Shown: in pieces, positions 16,338 through 25,431 of the stretch
How the letters are laid out: each line of letters opens with the position of its first letter
Position numbering within the stretch: the first letter of the stretch is position 1
Origin: Azonexaceae bacterium
GTDB taxonomy: Bacteria; Pseudomonadota; Gammaproteobacteria; Burkholderiales; Rhodocyclaceae
Length of the DNA: 64,000 nucleotides
Direction of reading: 5' to 3'
Assembly (NCBI GenBank): GCA_013335535.1
Contig: JAAXVL010000004.1
Location: 124,001-188,000 of the forward strand
The notes under the pieces: model-generated
Seen by the model: the letters and a program-made list of their open reading frames with translations, nothing else
What the model was told of the DNA's origin: nothing
Databases searched by the model: none
Translations under genes and position numbers: made by a program

Positions 16338-16405
16338 TTCGCCCAGCGCAGCCTCTGTCGAATCGACAAGCCCTTTCAGAAATCGAATCACCTTTTTAGG
16401 TCTTC

Positions 16406-17479
16406 CTACAGTGACAGGTGCTTTAGTGCGGGATCATTTTGTCGGGCTGCCTTTTCGATCCTACATAACCATTCCTCTCCTGCCTCTGTAAGTACGATGC
16501 TGTGTTCGGCAATCAGCGTGCGTAGGTGCGCTGCGTACTCTCGAATTTTGTTCGATTTTGCCCAGTCCTCTGCATCTTTTAAGGTGGCATCGAAAAACGC
16601 TTTTTCTTCTCGGGCGATGCGCTCTTTTTCCGCCCGTATCCTGGCTTCTTCAGCCCACCGCTTGTGCTGTTCCTCGCGTTCAATAGTACGTTGTCGCATT
16701 GATTCTGCTGCTGCTAACAGCCCTTCGATAATTTCCGGTAGCTTTTCCTCAATGCGCTGAGTTTTGCCGTCAGACCAGGATTTTCTTCCCTCGTAGTAGC
16801 CGTCTATACGAAGCGTTAAGTCGCCCATAAATTTGTAGGTGTAGGTTTTCCGATCTAGCCAACTACTGCTTGGGTGCTTCTCGATGTGCTCGGTACGTTT
16901 GTAAAGCTCCTTTAGCTCAAAGGAGAGTGTCTCCCCGTACATCTTCCCGACAACATATTGGCCCTTTTTATCGAACTCCCAGGCCATTCCCGCTTCGGTA
17001 AGAGCTTTCTCAATCTTGTCGAGAAGCACGATGGCCCTTGATACTTGGGCTTCGGAGACAGAAACTCGGAAAGTTTCCTTCCAGCTACTGATAAAGCCGC
17101 TGGAGTCGGGTTTTCGGTGCAGAGCCTTATCAGTCTTCTGGGTCCATTTGGCTAGCTTGGCAGTAACAGGCGCTTGCTCAATGGAGATGGCGGCCAACGC
17201 TGGCTTTAACTTCGTCTTTCCTTCTGCAGATAGTTCGGTCTTTTTGAGCGATGGCATCCCTTGGATCGTGACCAAGCTCTCCGGGTCTCCTTTGAGCGGA
17301 GGGGGCTTAATCCCGCGACCAACAGCGACTTTTGACCAATGCCCAAGTGGAGGGAGTGGGATGCCATGTTTTCGGCATGCCTTCGCTAGTCCAACATCGG
17401 ATAGTCCCCATTCTTTTGCGAGTGTCCGAACTGGCTTTACCCAGACAGCTTCGTAAAGATCTTTGCAACGGATGTCCAT
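16406..17479 (-). CDS. Conserved hypothetical protein with N-terminal HTH and coiled coil
   Basis: A 357-aa protein. Its first 50 residues follow a recurrent pattern: LYEAVWVKPVRTLAKEWG, then LSDVGLAKACRKHGIPLPP and LGHWSKVAVG. This looks like a helix-turn-helix and is shared by many uncharacterised proteins of mobile elements. The middle contains conserved aromatic and charged residues. About 260-310 is a strongly charged Glu/Arg/Lys coiled coil. Function is unknown; DNA binding is a fair guess. It is divergent from the downstream metallohydrolase gene across 259 bp of AT-rich sequence. Confidence 0.7.
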   Translation of the reverse strand: MDIRCKDLYEAVWVKPVRTLAKEWGLSDVGLAKACRKHGIPLPPLGHWSKVAVGRGIKPPPLKGDPESLVTIQGMPSLKKTELSAEGKTKLKPALAAISIEQAPVTAKLAKWTQKTDKALHRKPDSSGFISSWKETFRVSVSEAQVSRAIVLLDKIEKALTEAGMAWEFDKKGQYVVGKMYGETLSFELKELYKRTEHIEKHPSSSWLDRKTYTYKFMGDLTLRIDGYYEGRKSWSDGKTQRIEEKLPEIIEGLLAAAESMRQRTIEREEQHKRWAEEARIRAEKERIAREEKAFFDATLKDAEDWAKSNKIREYAAHLRTLIAEHSIVLTEAGEEWLCRIEKAARQNDPALKHLSL

Positions 17480-17738
17480 AGCGCTTGCTCCTGGTGGTTC
17501 TCACCGAAGCATACTTATTGGCGGTTATTTTTTGGTCGAGAAAAAAAAGCAACGAGCTGCAGGAAAAAACGTTTCTATAGGTAACTATTTCCAGATCCAT
17601 ATTTTTATGTCATTAATGAGCGATTACACTCTGGTTGCCTGTGTGCTGGCCTGATCTGGGTGGTAAGAAAAATTAAACATGAAGTGGGGAAGGAAATTAT
17701 TGAATTCCTTCACATTCGATTTTTAGTTGGGGATGGGG

Positions 17739-19184
17739 ATGCAACAAAGAGAGCTAGAAGAAAAAGAAGCTTTTGTTCGTTATGTAGCTGCAGTTGACTC
17801 AAGCTGTGCCAATCCAGACGGAAGTATTCCGGAGAACGCTGAACTGATCCTAGATGCGATTCCGGCAGATCTACTAGATAGATTCGCTGATCAGCTCAAT
17901 CGTATCCGAGAGCAGGGGCTTGGCGATGATGAAGAAATTGGTTTCCTGCTGCTAAATTTGGGAGTCGATAATTCCCGCCGTTACGGGCAGATAGAAGCGG
18001 GAAATTACCTGCAGATCACTGTTACAAGATCACCACAAGAGGGCGATAGCTGGTTCGAGGCCAGGTCTGTTGGGGTCGGTCGAGAGGACAACGAAGGTTT
18101 TCCACTTTATGTTCGCTTGGACGACGCGGCGCCTAACGAGCGTGCCGTCAAGACGCTGAAAGCGATTGCGGAATTTTCGCATGTGCCCGACATGAAGAAG
18201 GATTCGGACACTTTTTCTTTGGATGACGATACGTCCCTATCTGTAGCTGTCTACGACGTGGGACAAGCCAGTTTCAATGCCTTGGTGAATGAGTTTGAAC
18301 ACCCTGTTTTGTTTTTTGATTTTGGCTGGCCGGCAAAATTCAATGCTTTCTCTAGGCCTCAAACTTCAAGCGACTTCAATCCTCTATCCCCAGAAACTAG
18401 CTCCGACTTGCTGCCTGCCCCAGTAGTTCTGTCCCATCTTGATTGGGATCATTGGGCCTATGCGTATCTTTCAGGCCAGGCCAAGTGGGATAAGGCTATT
18501 GGTGCCTGGAAAACAGAACCAAAATATAGAAGTGAAGCACTGATGCGTCCTTGGCTAATGCGCCGTCCCCAGTTCACTCGCCATAACCTAGGGCCTAGCC
18601 ATATTCACTTCGTCGATGCTTTGAGCAAAATAACACTGCCCTCAGGTGCGAAGGCACTTCATTTTTGGCCAAAGAGAACGAGGGTACTCAATCTTGGCTC
18701 TGGAAAGGTATTTTGCTGTAGGCCCATTAAGGGAGCGCCCAAATCTGCAGCATTTCTGAGAAACAATCAGGGTCTCGGCCTGTTGGTCTCCGATAAAACC
18801 AGTGGCGCCAGGGTTCTGTTTCCGGGAGATGCTGATTACCCGTCTATCCCTTTATTCGCTAAACAACAACTTACAGGCTTGGTGGCAGCCCACCATGGTG
18901 GCAAGGTAAGTGTTGGATCGGTGCCCAATGCTACTTCGCATGGCCGAATGGTGCTTTCGGTGTTCCCGGGTAGTTACTCCAATATTCCGCATAGCGATGT
19001 CGAAGACGAGGCTTATATAAAGGGGTGGCGTATTGCCAAGACCTCGGATCGAATTCCTTGTTTCCGTTTTGCGCCGTCTGGAAAGAAGATCCAATGTGGA
19101 AATCGCTTGATTCGCCTCAGTGAAACGCCCGAATGTACATGTAACGGGGTACCTAATGGCTGTTTGTGTATATCGAAGTTGTGA
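17739..19184 (+). CDS. MBL-fold metallohydrolase resembling the ComEC C-terminal domain
   Basis: A 481-aa protein. After about 165 residues of unknown sequence comes a metallo-beta-lactamase fold of the ComEC type: VAVYDVGQASFNAL, FFDFGWP, the metal site SHLDWDHW, FPGDADY, and AAHHGGK. The C-terminus ends with a Cys-rich stretch (ECTCNGVPNGCLC). ComEC-type domains cut DNA during uptake; free-standing versions occur in defence and mobile-element clusters. The start at ATG 17739 gives GGGG six bases upstream; ATG 17733 and TTG 17727 are alternatives. It is the last gene of the island, 132 bp before the truncated comEC. Its sequence is too different to be a duplicate of that gene. Confidence 0.8.
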   Translation: MQQRELEEKEAFVRYVAAVDSSCANPDGSIPENAELILDAIPADLLDRFADQLNRIREQGLGDDEEIGFLLLNLGVDNSRRYGQIEAGNYLQITVTRSPQEGDSWFEARSVGVGREDNEGFPLYVRLDDAAPNERAVKTLKAIAEFSHVPDMKKDSDTFSLDDDTSLSVAVYDVGQASFNALVNEFEHPVLFFDFGWPAKFNAFSRPQTSSDFNPLSPETSSDLLPAPVVLSHLDWDHWAYAYLSGQAKWDKAIGAWKTEPKYRSEALMRPWLMRRPQFTRHNLGPSHIHFVDALSKITLPSGAKALHFWPKRTRVLNLGSGKVFCCRPIKGAPKSAAFLRNNQGLGLLVSDKTSGARVLFPGDADYPSIPLFAKQQLTGLVAAHHGGKVSVGSVPNATSHGRMVLSVFPGSYSNIPHSDVEDEAYIKGWRIAKTSDRIPCFRFAPSGKKIQCGNRLIRLSETPECTCNGVPNGCLCISKL

Positions 19185-19316
19185 CTTATGAGTGAGGCAG
19201 GATCAAATGGGAATTAAAGCTCCATATGAGATCTGCTCACCGTTATTCAGGCGCGTGCAATCCAGGGGGTAGCTGGTTGCTCCGAAAAATTACGTTTTAA
19301 TAGGTAATAAATCAGT

Positions 19317-20873
19317 ATTTCCGGCCTGCATGTGACGATGGTCGCGGCCCTGTTCGGCTGGCTCGTGTCCTTCGGCTGGCGGCGCGCACCGGCGCTGGCT
19401 TTGCGTCTCCCGGCGCAAAAGGCCGGACTGCTCGCCGCCTGCCTTGCCGCCCTGGCTTATGCCCTCCTCGCCGGCTTTGCCGTGCCTGCCCAGCGCACCT
19501 TGTACATGTTGCTGGTTGCCGCTACGGCGATGCTCTCCGGGCGTATCGTGGCGCCGAGCCGGATCCTGTGCCTGGCGTTGCTCGTCGTGCTCTTGTTCGA
19601 TCCCTGGGCTGTGCTGGCGGCCGGCTTCTGGCTGTCATTTGGCGCTGTCGGCGCGCTGCTCTACATCGGTTCAGCCTCGGTCGGCGCGGCGACTGACCGC
19701 TGGGCAAAAATTCGCGCCTGGGGTGTCGTCCAGTGGGCAGCGACGCTCGCTTCGCTGCCCATCCTGCTGCTCGTTTTTCAGCAGTTCTCGCTTGTCTCGC
19801 CGTTGGCCAATGCGCTGGCCATTCCAGTGATCAGCTTCATTGTCACGCCGCTGGCGCTGCTCGGGGCGTTGGTGCCGTGGTGGCCGATCCTCTGGCTGGC
19901 GCATCAGGTGATGGCCTGGCTCATGATTTTTCTCGAGTGGTGTGCCACCTGGCCGGTCTGGCTGGCACCAGCCCCGCCGCTCTGGGCAGCGCTGGCGGCG
20001 GGCGTTGGTGTGGCGATATGCCTTTTGCCACGCGGCTTGCCAGGACGCGCGCTGGGTGCCGTGCTGTTCGTGCCGGCCCTGTTCTGGCCGGTGGAGAAGC
20101 CACCCGATGGCGAGGTGTGGATCAGTGTGCTCGATGTCGGGCAGGGGCTGGCCAGCGTCATCCGGACGCGTGACCACACGCTGATCTACGATCCCGGTCC
20201 TCTCTACAGTGCCGAGTCGGATGCCGGACAGCGGGTCGTCGTGCCCTATCTGCGTGCTTTGGGACTGGCTCATGTGGACGTGTTGATGGTGACTCATCGC
20301 GATACCGATCATTCGGGCGGCACGGCCTCGGTCCGGGCGGCGCTGGCGGTCGATACGGTTTATTCATCGGTTGCCGGCATCGCTGGCCGGCAGTGCGCGG
20401 CTGGCCAGCGCTGGGTTTGGGATGGCGTCGTTTTCGAGGTGCTCCACCCGGCAGCCGATGCCTATGCCGCCGACAACAAGCCGAACCACCTGTCCTGCGT
20501 GCTGCGTGTCGACGCCGGTGGAAGGCGCATGTTGCTGACCTCAGACATCGAAGCGCCCGACGAGGCTGCTTTGCTTGAGCGCTATCCGGACGGGCTGGCT
20601 GCGGATATCCTGCTCATGCCGCACCATGGTTCGAAGACCTCATCGACACCGTCCTTCCTGCAAGCGGTCGGGGCGGCCCAGACGGTCATTCCGGTCGGCT
20701 ATCGTAACCGCTTCGGCCATCCAAAGGAGGAGGTGTTGGCGCGCTACGAGGCGATGGGCTCGACCATCTGGCGAACCGACCGCGATGGCGCCGTAGGCAT
20801 CCGGCTGGCCGAGGGTACGGTGGCCTTGGCCAGCTGGCGGGGAGAACATCGCCGATATTGGCATGGCCGGTGA
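19317..20873 (+). pseudogene. comEC: comEC, 5'-truncated by the island
   Basis: The frame reads Ile-Ser-Gly-Leu-His-Val-Thr-Met from 19317, which is the conserved motif in the middle of ComEC. It continues through the membrane competence domain and the C-terminal MBL-like domain (VLDVGQGLAS, THRDTDHSGG, LMPHHGSKTS). ComEC forms the inner-membrane channel and nuclease for DNA uptake in transformation. Proteobacterial ComEC is usually 700-800 aa; about 515 codons remain, and the N-terminal OB-fold and first membrane helices are missing. An in-frame TAA (19308-19310) precedes the homologous part. GTG 19332 or ATG 19338 could start a shorter product, unlikely to work. Excision of the island could restore the gene. 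Confidence 0.88.
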
Positions 20874-20897
20874 TACATTTGAGGCGGAGGAGAAAAT

Positions 20898-21752
20898 ATG
20901 CAATTCAAACAACAAATCGTGCAATGCCTCGGGCCGTCGGGCCTGCACCGGATGGCCTATACCGAATGGGGTGCCCGCGACAATCCTCGCGTGCTCATCT
21001 GTGTCCATGGCCTGACCCGCAACGGCCGCGATTTCGATGCGCTGGCCGAAGCCATGTCGGGGCATTATCGAGTGATCTGCCCGGATGTCGTCGGTCGCGG
21101 CCAGAGCAGCCATCTGCGTGACCCTGCGGCCTACGCCATCCCGCAATACGTTGCCGACATGGTGACGCTGATCGCACGCCTCAATGTCGACACCGTGCAT
21201 TGGGTCGGCACCTCGATGGGGGGGCTCATCGGCATGGGGCTGGCGGCCCAGGATGGCACGCCGATCCGCAAGATGGTGCTCAATGACGTCGGGCCGGTAA
21301 TCACTGCGGAATCCCTGCTGCGCATTGGCACCTATGTTGGTACCGATCCGGATTGGGCCACCTTCGACGAGGCGCTGGCCTTCGTAAAATTCGTCAGCGA
21401 ACCCTTCGGTGCCCTGACCGAGGCGCAGTGGTATCACCTGACCGAAACCAGCGTTGCCCAAGGCAGCGACGGTCGCTGGCGTTTCCGTTACGACCCGCGT
21501 ATCGCCGAGCCCTTCCGGGCCGCATTCGCCGACAAGGACGTCGACCTCTGGCCGCTCTACGAGCAGATCAAGTGTCCGACGCTGGTCATTCGCGGCGCCC
21601 AGTCGGACCTGCTGACCCGCGACACCTGGCAAAAGATGGCCACCTGCGGTCCCCGGGCAAAGCTGGCGGAAATCGAAGGCGTTGGCCATGCGCCGATGTT
21701 CCAGTCGGCGGACCAGATCGCCGTCGTTCGTGATTTTCTGTTGAGCGCATGA
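20898..21752 (+). CDS. Alpha/beta hydrolase
   Basis: A 284-aa alpha/beta-hydrolase. The oxyanion segment is VCVHGLTRNGRDF, the nucleophile elbow GTSMGG carries the catalytic Ser, the acid is likely Asp in RGAQSDLL, and the His lies in EGVGHAPMF. Substrate is unknown; similar enzymes hydrolyse esters or C-C bonds. A GGAGGAG ribosome-binding site precedes ATG 20898. It follows comEC by 24 bp and overlaps the next hydrolase by 4 bp (ATGA), so it may have been in the comEC operon. Confidence 0.88.
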   Translation: MQFKQQIVQCLGPSGLHRMAYTEWGARDNPRVLICVHGLTRNGRDFDALAEAMSGHYRVICPDVVGRGQSSHLRDPAAYAIPQYVADMVTLIARLNVDTVHWVGTSMGGLIGMGLAAQDGTPIRKMVLNDVGPVITAESLLRIGTYVGTDPDWATFDEALAFVKFVSEPFGALTEAQWYHLTETSVAQGSDGRWRFRYDPRIAEPFRAAFADKDVDLWPLYEQIKCPTLVIRGAQSDLLTRDTWQKMATCGPRAKLAEIEGVGHAPMFQSADQIAVVRDFLLSA

Positions 21753-22510
21753 GACATATCGTTGTTGACGGGCTGAAGCTCGAATATCGTGATTACCCGG
21801 CCACCGCCGAGGGGCGTCCGACCTTGTTGCTGCTCCACGAAGGCCTTGGTTGCGTCACCATGTGGCGGCATTTTCCTGAAAAACTGGCGGCAGCAACCGG
21901 CTGCCGGCTGATCGTCTGGTCGCGCGCCGGTTACGGTGGCTCCGAGGCTTATCCGGAGCCGCGTACGCCGCGCTACATGCATCGGGAAGGCGAAGAAATG
22001 CTGCCGGCCCTGCTCGCCGCGCTGGGTATCGAGCGACCGCTACTTATCGGTCACAGTGATGGAGGCAGCATCGCGTTGATTTTCGCCGGCGCCTTCCCGG
22101 ATGTGCCGCTCGGCATCGCCGTTTTGGCGCCGCACGAATTTGTCGAAGAGGTCACGCTGACCGGTATTCGTGAAGCCAGGGCAGCCTGGCAAACGACCGA
22201 CCTGCCGAAAAAACTGGCGCGCTACCATCATGCGCAAACCGAACGGGTATTCAGCGACTGGAACGACACCTGGTTGTCCCCAGACTTCCGCGACTGGAAC
22301 ATCGAGGCTAGCCTGGCGAAAATTCGCTGCCCGGTGCTGGCTATTCAGGGCGAGGATGACGAGTACGCCACGATGCGTCAGATCGACGCAATTGCCGAGC
22401 AGATTCCCGGTACACAATTGCTCAAGCTGCCCCGCTGCGGCCACTCGCCGCACCGCGATCAGGAGGCGGCGGTGCTGGCCGCCCTAACGGCTTTCGCAGC
22501 CAGGTTTTGA
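21749..22510 (+). CDS. Alpha/beta hydrolase
   Basis: A second alpha/beta-hydrolase, 253 aa, of a different subfamily from its neighbour. It has LLLLHEGLGCVTMW, the nucleophile elbow GHSDGGS, the acid in QGEDDEYAT, and the His in CGHSPHRD. The start overlaps the stop of the upstream hydrolase (ATGA), so the two are translationally coupled. Its 3' end overlaps the convergent sensor kinase gene by 27 bp. Substrate unknown. Confidence 0.87.
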   Translation: MRHIVVDGLKLEYRDYPATAEGRPTLLLLHEGLGCVTMWRHFPEKLAAATGCRLIVWSRAGYGGSEAYPEPRTPRYMHREGEEMLPALLAALGIERPLLIGHSDGGSIALIFAGAFPDVPLGIAVLAPHEFVEEVTLTGIREARAAWQTTDLPKKLARYHHAQTERVFSDWNDTWLSPDFRDWNIEASLAKIRCPVLAIQGEDDEYATMRQIDAIAEQIPGTQLLKLPRCGHSPHRDQEAAVLAALTAFAARF

Positions 22511-24544
22511 GGCGGCCCGACGCTCTGAGTCGGCTTTTTCCAGCCACTTGAGTACCGTGGCGAAGAGCAGTTCGGGGCTGGCCGGTTTGGTCAGGAAATC
22601 ATCCATGCCAACGGCCAGGCAGCGAGCCCGGTCCTCGGCGTAGGCGTTGGCCGTCATGGCGATGACCGGAACCTGCCGGCCATTGGGCAGGGCGCGAATC
22701 AGCCGGGTTGCCGCCAGTCCGTCCAAGGTTGGCATCTGGACATCCATGAGGATCAGGTCGTAAGGATTGAGGCGGACTAGTGCGACCGCCTGTTCCCCAT
22801 CGTCGGCCGTTTCAACAGACAATCCGGTTTCGGCCAGAATATTCTCGGCAATCTCGCGATTGATCGGTTCGTCTTCGACGAGCAGGATACGACGCCCCGT
22901 GAATTCCTGCGTCAGCCGGATTTCAGGATTGATCGGGGGTGAGTCCGGGATGATTGGAAGCGGCTGACGTCCCTTTTTCAGGCGGGCAGTAAACCAGAAT
23001 GTGCTGCCCTGGCCCGGTGTACTGGAGGCTCCAGCCGCGCCGCCCATGCGTTCGGCCAGCTTGCGGGTAATTGCCAGTCCAAGGCCGGTTCCGCCGTATT
23101 TTCGGGTCAGGGTGTTGTCGGCCTGCTCGAAGGCGGTAAACAATCTGGGCATTGCTTCGGCCGGGATGCCGATACCGCTGTCTTCTACCTCGAAGCGCAG
23201 TAGGGCAGCGTCGTTTTCCTCGGTCTGCAAGCGAACGCGCAGGATGACGTTGCCGGCTTCGGTGAATTTGACCGCATTGGCGGCATAGTTGAGAAGAGCT
23301 TGTTGCAGCGCAGTCGGGTCGCCCAGCAGATTGGGCGGCAGTTCATCGGTGACGCTGCTCAGGGTCAGGTGCTTGGCTTGGGCAGCCGCAAGTACCATGC
23401 TCAGGACGGTATCGAGAACCTGTCCTATGCGAAGGGGCGTTTCGGCAAGAACGAGTTTTCCTGCCTCGATTTTCGACAGTTCGAGAATGGCGTTGATGAT
23501 GCCAAGCAGGTGCTGGCCGGCATTTTCCAGCTTGTCGAGCTGCCCGGATTGCCTGGAGGTAATACCGCCCCGTCGGATCAAGTGGGCCATACCGGTGATG
23601 GCGTTGAGGGGCGTCCGGATTTCGTGACTCATGTTGGCCAGAAAGGCGGTTTTCGCGATGCTGGCCGCCTCGGCCGCCTCCTTGGCGCGCGAGAGTTCTG
23701 CCGTGCGCTCGGCAACGAGTTGTTCAAGGCGGTCGCGGTGGCTGGCCAGCTCGTCCTGGGCGGCCTTGGCCTCGGTGACGTCGCGCGTAATGGAAAGCAG
23801 GCAGGGCTGACCGTTGAAGCTCATCGGGGAAACCGAGAACATGCCCCAGAAAATTTCGCCACTCTTTTTGCAAAAACGGGCCTCAAAATTGATCCGGGCA
23901 TTTTTCTCGCGCAGTTTCTGGCTGAAATTCTGGCGATCCTGTGGATCGGCCCAGATCGAAAGCTCCAGCGAACTGTGGCCGATCAACTCCTGGCGCGTGT
24001 AGCCACTCATGTCGAGGAAAGCCTGGTTGACGTCGAGATAAACGCCGTCCTGAACACTGGTGATGGCGATGGCGTCGAGAGTTGTCTCGAAGGCTGTGGC
24101 ATAGCGGGTTTCGCTATCTTCCCTGGCCTGTTGCGAGCGGACGATGTCGCTGATGTCGCGGAAGAACCACACCCGACCCATGTAGTGACCGTCATCGCTG
24201 CGCAGCGCGGCTGAATGCCGATGAAGAGTGCGCCCATCCTTGAGCGGGATATTGCAATCGTCTTTCAGGCCCGGATCGGCGTAAAGCGTGCGGATGCGGT
24301 CAAGAAAAGGGTCTGCATCACGGACGCGGGTGAGCACCGCTTCGAGAATGGGGGTGTCGGAACTGCCAATCAGCGCTTCGAGCGGTGAGGCTGGGCAGGG
24401 GATATCCCACACGGTAAAAAAGCGCTCATTGACCGAGGCAACGGTATTTTCCCGGGTAACGACCAGAATGCCATCCGGCGCCTCATTCAGGATGGCGTTT
24501 TGCAAGGTGGCGCGAAAGGAGTCGCTTTGCGTTTCGAGGGGCAT
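22484..24544 (-). CDS. Hybrid sensor histidine kinase/response regulator with two PAS domains
   Basis: A 686-aa soluble hybrid kinase. A PAS domain near residues 15-135 and a second near 145-265 are followed by a coiled coil, HisKA with phosphoacceptor His in NMSHEIRTPLNAI near residue 305, HATPase (DSGIGIP, GGTGLGLAI) and a C-terminal receiver with Asp in LILMDVQMP near 610. There are no membrane segments, so it senses a cytoplasmic signal through the PAS domains. No output regulator is adjacent. The gene overlaps the convergent hydrolase gene tail to tail. Confidence 0.93.
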   Translation of the reverse strand: MPLETQSDSFRATLQNAILNEAPDGILVVTRENTVASVNERFFTVWDIPCPASPLEALIGSSDTPILEAVLTRVRDADPFLDRIRTLYADPGLKDDCNIPLKDGRTLHRHSAALRSDDGHYMGRVWFFRDISDIVRSQQAREDSETRYATAFETTLDAIAITSVQDGVYLDVNQAFLDMSGYTRQELIGHSSLELSIWADPQDRQNFSQKLREKNARINFEARFCKKSGEIFWGMFSVSPMSFNGQPCLLSITRDVTEAKAAQDELASHRDRLEQLVAERTAELSRAKEAAEAASIAKTAFLANMSHEIRTPLNAITGMAHLIRRGGITSRQSGQLDKLENAGQHLLGIINAILELSKIEAGKLVLAETPLRIGQVLDTVLSMVLAAAQAKHLTLSSVTDELPPNLLGDPTALQQALLNYAANAVKFTEAGNVILRVRLQTEENDAALLRFEVEDSGIGIPAEAMPRLFTAFEQADNTLTRKYGGTGLGLAITRKLAERMGGAAGASSTPGQGSTFWFTARLKKGRQPLPIIPDSPPINPEIRLTQEFTGRRILLVEDEPINREIAENILAETGLSVETADDGEQAVALVRLNPYDLILMDVQMPTLDGLAATRLIRALPNGRQVPVIAMTANAYAEDRARCLAVGMDDFLTKPASPELLFATVLKWLEKADSERRAASKPGCESR

Positions 24545-24660
24545 CGAACTGGCTTTTATGTGGGACGGGGCAGTTATGACTAAACATCATACCCTTCTAC
24601 CTGATGTGGTTATTTCCCTTGTCTGCTTTTCGGCCAGACGTCGCCTGCCGAAATGTCTGC

Positions 24661-25431
24661 TTAATGCTCAGGCCGACGGTTCAACCGGCGGTCGAGCGGA
24701 TCCTGAAGGTAGTAGCGGCAGAGCAGGCCGTAGATGGCAGGGTATTCCCTGGCGACGACGTCGGGGATATCGAAGAAGCTCTCGGAAAAAACGGCGAAAA
24801 ACTCGGCAGGGTCGGTGCTGGCATAGGGGTCGATCGGGGTGTCTTCGCCATTGTCCACGCGCTGGCAAAAATCGTCGTAGGCGGCCGAGAATTTGGCTTC
24901 CCACTCCGTTTCGGTAATGCCTGAATGCAGCGCCGGCATGCCGTCCGGCTCGCCGTTGAGCATGTCCAGCTTGTGGGCGAATTCATGGATTACGACGTTG
25001 TAACCGTCGCCAGCCATTTGCACGTCGTACCAGGAAATGATCAGTGGCCCGCCTTCCCAGGCTTCGCCGGATAGCACGTCGTCGTATTCGTGGATGACGC
25101 CGGATTCGTCCTCCATGCGGCGCGGTACGACGAATTCGTCGGGGTAGACGACGATGCCGACCCACTCGCGATAGGCGCCCAGGCCGAGCTTGAGGATGGG
25201 CAGGCAACCTTGGGCGGCGATCGAAACGCAGATTTCGTCGGTAAGATCCAGGCCTCCGGCGGCGCTGAATTCCTTCTCGGCGAGAAAGGCTTCGGCTTTC
25301 GTTTTTAGCTCATTTTTCTCGTTGACCGTGAGATCGTCGAGAAAGGGCAGGGCAGCGATGGTGCTCGCCCACAGGGCGTCGGGAATTGTCGCTGCCTTCT
25401 TGCCGCGCAGCCTGTCGAGCCAGCGCCTCAT
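24661..25431 (-). CDS. mtfA: Zinc-dependent peptidase of the MtfA (M90) family
   Basis: A 256-aa protein matching MtfA. The zinc motif is VVIHEFAHKLD (HExxH), a conserved Trp-Tyr segment ISWYDVQ lies before it, and PAEFFAVFSESFF carries the further Glu. In E. coli MtfA binds the repressor Mlc and so affects glucose uptake, and it has aminopeptidase activity. The start at ATG 25431 overlaps the stop of the EamA gene by 4 bp (ATGA). The frame is open far upstream inside the EamA gene but that part is antisense-like noise. Confidence 0.9.
   Translation of the reverse strand: MRRWLDRLRGKKAATIPDALWASTIAALPFLDDLTVNEKNELKTKAEAFLAEKEFSAAGGLDLTDEICVSIAAQGCLPILKLGLGAYREWVGIVVYPDEFVVPRRMEDESGVIHEYDDVLSGEAWEGGPLIISWYDVQMAGDGYNVVIHEFAHKLDMLNGEPDGMPALHSGITETEWEAKFSAAYDDFCQRVDNGEDTPIDPYASTDPAEFFAVFSESFFDIPDVVAREYPAIYGLLCRYYLQDPLDRRLNRRPEH

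Larger units (their letters stand above)
1..19316. mobile_element. Genomic island inserted in comEC (left end outside window)
   Basis: This stretch is visibly lower in GC than the sequence to its right. It carries accessory functions: restriction-modification, its own DNA polymerase and helicase, SOS mutagenesis genes and many small unknown proteins. The right boundary is sharp. At 19317 the reading frame of comEC begins abruptly at the codons for Ile-Ser-Gly-Leu-His-Val-Thr, directly after an in-frame stop (19308-19310) and non-homologous sequence. The N-terminal part of comEC is absent, so it should lie beyond the left end of the island. I see no integrase, transposase, relaxase or structural phage gene. 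The class of element (ICE, satellite, pipolin-like) is therefore unknown. Confidence 0.8.

Noticed and set aside
17739..19184. The island's MBL-fold protein as a displaced piece of comEC
   Set aside because: Only the generic metal-binding motifs agree; the comEC remnant keeps its own MBL domain, so this is a separate gene.
25290..25332. A possible eighth copy of the dispersed repeat in mtfA (CACGGTCAAC on the minus strand followed by A-rich sequence)
   Set aside because: The second half matches poorly and the codons (LTVNEKNEL) fit the normal MtfA helix, so chance is more likely.
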